From the NCBI RefSeq assembly GCF_013184525.1, contig NZ_JAAOIZ010000005.1:62001-126000 (forward strand): DNA of 64,000 nucleotides, read 5' to 3'. The notes beneath the pieces are model-generated. The model did no database searches, was not told the DNA's origin, and worked only from the letters and a program-made list of their open reading frames with translations. Source of the stretch: Chryseobacterium sp. LAM-KRS1 (GTDB taxonomy: Bacteria; Bacteroidota; Bacteroidia; Flavobacteriales; Weeksellaceae). The translations under genes and the position numbers were made by a program. Positions 63,023 through 64,000 of the stretch are shown here, piece by piece; position 1 is the first letter of the stretch; each line of letters starts with the position of its first letter.

Positions 63023-63162
63023 TTCAGGTGTTTTTTATTATATATACTAAGTTACCTCAAAAAAAGAAATATGAAAAGAACATTAGGATATATTAACATT
63101 AAAGAACCTTTTTTTTCTTTAGTCTACTTATATTTGATCCAAGACAAATGATAAACTATTAA

Positions 63163-63195
63163 AACATAAGCCTCTCACAATGAGAGGCTTATGTT
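63163..63195 (-). terminator. Terminator of the aldo/keto reductase gene
   Basis: AACATAAGCCTCTCA at 63163-63177 pairs perfectly with 63181-63195 around CAA, 15 base pairs. On the minus strand it is followed by TTTTAATAGTTT. It lies 16 bases past the stop. Confidence 0.85.
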
Positions 63196-63210
63196 AATAA
63201 TATTAAAATT

Positions 63211-64000
63211 CTATCTGTAATCAGGGATCTGTGCTTTCTCATAGATCAATCCCTCAGATTTTATCTCATTCCAGAAATCAGGAGGAATTACGGCATTTAG
63301 TCCTTCTACATTGTCATGCACCTGATCCGGCTGACTGGCCCCGGGAATAATGGCCGCAAATTCATCAGCCGCCAAAACAAATTGCAGGGCTGCATGTACA
63401 ATGTCTGTGTTGTATTTTTTTGCTATTTCTGCAATCCGGTCTCTTTTTTCTGTCATCCCTTTGGGAATGACGTCTTTATAATTATAGCGGTTTCTCCCCG
63501 CAATAAATCCTGAATTATAACCGGCTCCGGAAACCAGTTTTACCCCAGCTTTTTTTACGGCCGGAAGTAATCTGTCTACGGCATCTTCATGTTCTAAAAT
63601 AGAATATTGGGTAGCAGAAAGGCAGATGTCTGGGTCAGCAGCTTCAATGCAGTCCAAAATAGGCTCTATTTTATTAACACCCATTCCCCAGGCTTTTATA
63701 ATCCCTTGTTCCCTTAACTCTGAAAGTACTTTAAAAGCTCCTTCCTTTGCCTGTTTCAGAAAGTAAGGATACCGGTCACCGACCTGATCTTCAGAAAGGT
63801 CATGGATGTATACAATATCAATACGGTCGAGCCCTGATCTTTCAAGGCTTTCATCGATTGACCTTTTTATAGCATCTGCTGTATAATCATGCCGGAAGTC
63901 ATAATTTAATGGATTTTTCCACATGGTGGGTGGGACCTCAGATTTAGGGACTTCCTTAAATAATCTGCCTACTTTTGTAGAGAAAACAAAGTCATCTCTA
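63211..64000 (-). CDS. Aldo/keto reductase (partial, start beyond window)
   Basis: The frame continues without a stop to the right edge, reading RDDFVFSTKVGRLFKEVPKS before the first internal Met, so the true start lies outside and the enzyme is N-terminally truncated here by the window. Features are the catalytic-barrel segment DRIDIVYIHDL, then QYSILEHEDAVDRLLP and the cofactor loop AAIIPGASQPDQVHDN. The sequence resembles D-threo-aldose 1-dehydrogenase-type AKRs. It reduces or oxidises a sugar-like carbonyl with NAD(P)H; the actual substrate is unknown. Confidence 0.85.
   Translation of the reverse strand, partial: RDDFVFSTKVGRLFKEVPKSEVPPTMWKNPLNYDFRHDYTADAIKRSIDESLERSGLDRIDIVYIHDLSEDQVGDRYPYFLKQAKEGAFKVLSELREQGIIKAWGMGVNKIEPILDCIEAADPDICLSATQYSILEHEDAVDRLLPAVKKAGVKLVSGAGYNSGFIAGRNRYNYKDVIPKGMTEKRDRIAEIAKKYNTDIVHAALQFVLAADEFAAIIPGASQPDQVHDNVEGLNAVIPPDFWNEIKSEGLIYEKAQIPDYR

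Overview
The window is a chromosomal segment of a Bacteroidota bacterium, most likely Chryseobacterium or a close Weeksellaceae relative. The evidence is the AT-rich sequence, two SusC/SusD outer-membrane pairs, several TAnnTTTG -7 promoter elements, few Shine-Dalgarno sequences, and family assignments typical of flavobacteria (ACR3, DUF3347, DUF305 and DUF2490 proteins, a Tet(X)-like monooxygenase). I saw no tRNA, rRNA, CRISPR array, prophage or intact insertion sequence. Family names come from motif recognition, not database searches.

Layout. 1-5.5 kb: the edge of a GNAT acetyltransferase, an aminopeptidase P and a dipeptidyl peptidase IV, then two convergent DNA glycosylases (Mpg and Mug types). 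5.6-8.2 kb: an SDR, an AraC regulator, and an SMR exporter gene broken by one in-frame TGA and preceded by a structured leader. 8.4-13.2 kb: an AsmA-like protein, a small secreted protein, exonuclease III and a DUF2383 protein. 13.3-18.7 kb: a copper-handling operon (multicopper oxidase fused to a CopB-like barrel, haem-binding protein, two DUF3347 proteins, DUF305, Cys-rich secreted protein). 19-25.5 kb: a SusC/SusD pair beside a LytS/LytTR two-component system. 25.5-28.6 kb: an arsenic operon with two copies of a probable ArsR operator. 28.7-35.7 kb: a YbhGFSR-type ABC efflux system with a TolC partner and a TetR regulator, with the same palindrome upstream of both the pump operon and the regulator.

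35.8-45.3 kb: a Tet(X)-like flavin monooxygenase with an AraC regulator; an MFS pump divergent from another AraC regulator; a cupin gene and an NmrA-SdhC pair carrying the same operator and promoter geometry; a sugar-type MFS transporter with a DeoR regulator. 45.4-53.1 kb: an MgtC-like protein with a foldable leader, a PAP2 phosphatase, a second SusC/SusD pair with a long leader, and a DUF2490 protein. 53.1-59.8 kb: a mutagenesis cassette (DnaE2-like polymerase, Y-family polymerase, divergent LexA-like S24 repressor), small stress-type genes and an AlkB-like dioxygenase. 59.8-64 kb: a Nudix hydrolase, aconitase and a truncated aldo/keto reductase.

Two themes dominate. One is defence against toxic metals and small molecules: copper, arsenic, two drug pumps, a monooxygenase and the broken SMR gene. 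The other is DNA damage repair and tolerance: Mpg, Mug, ExoIII, DinB, DnaE2 and AlkB. The regulatory sites carry the most new information: shared operators at 40.9/41.6 kb, paired operators in the ars and efflux loci, a palindrome inside the MFS-DeoR promoter, and two promoters that appear to give leaderless transcripts (39.6 and 57.3 kb).
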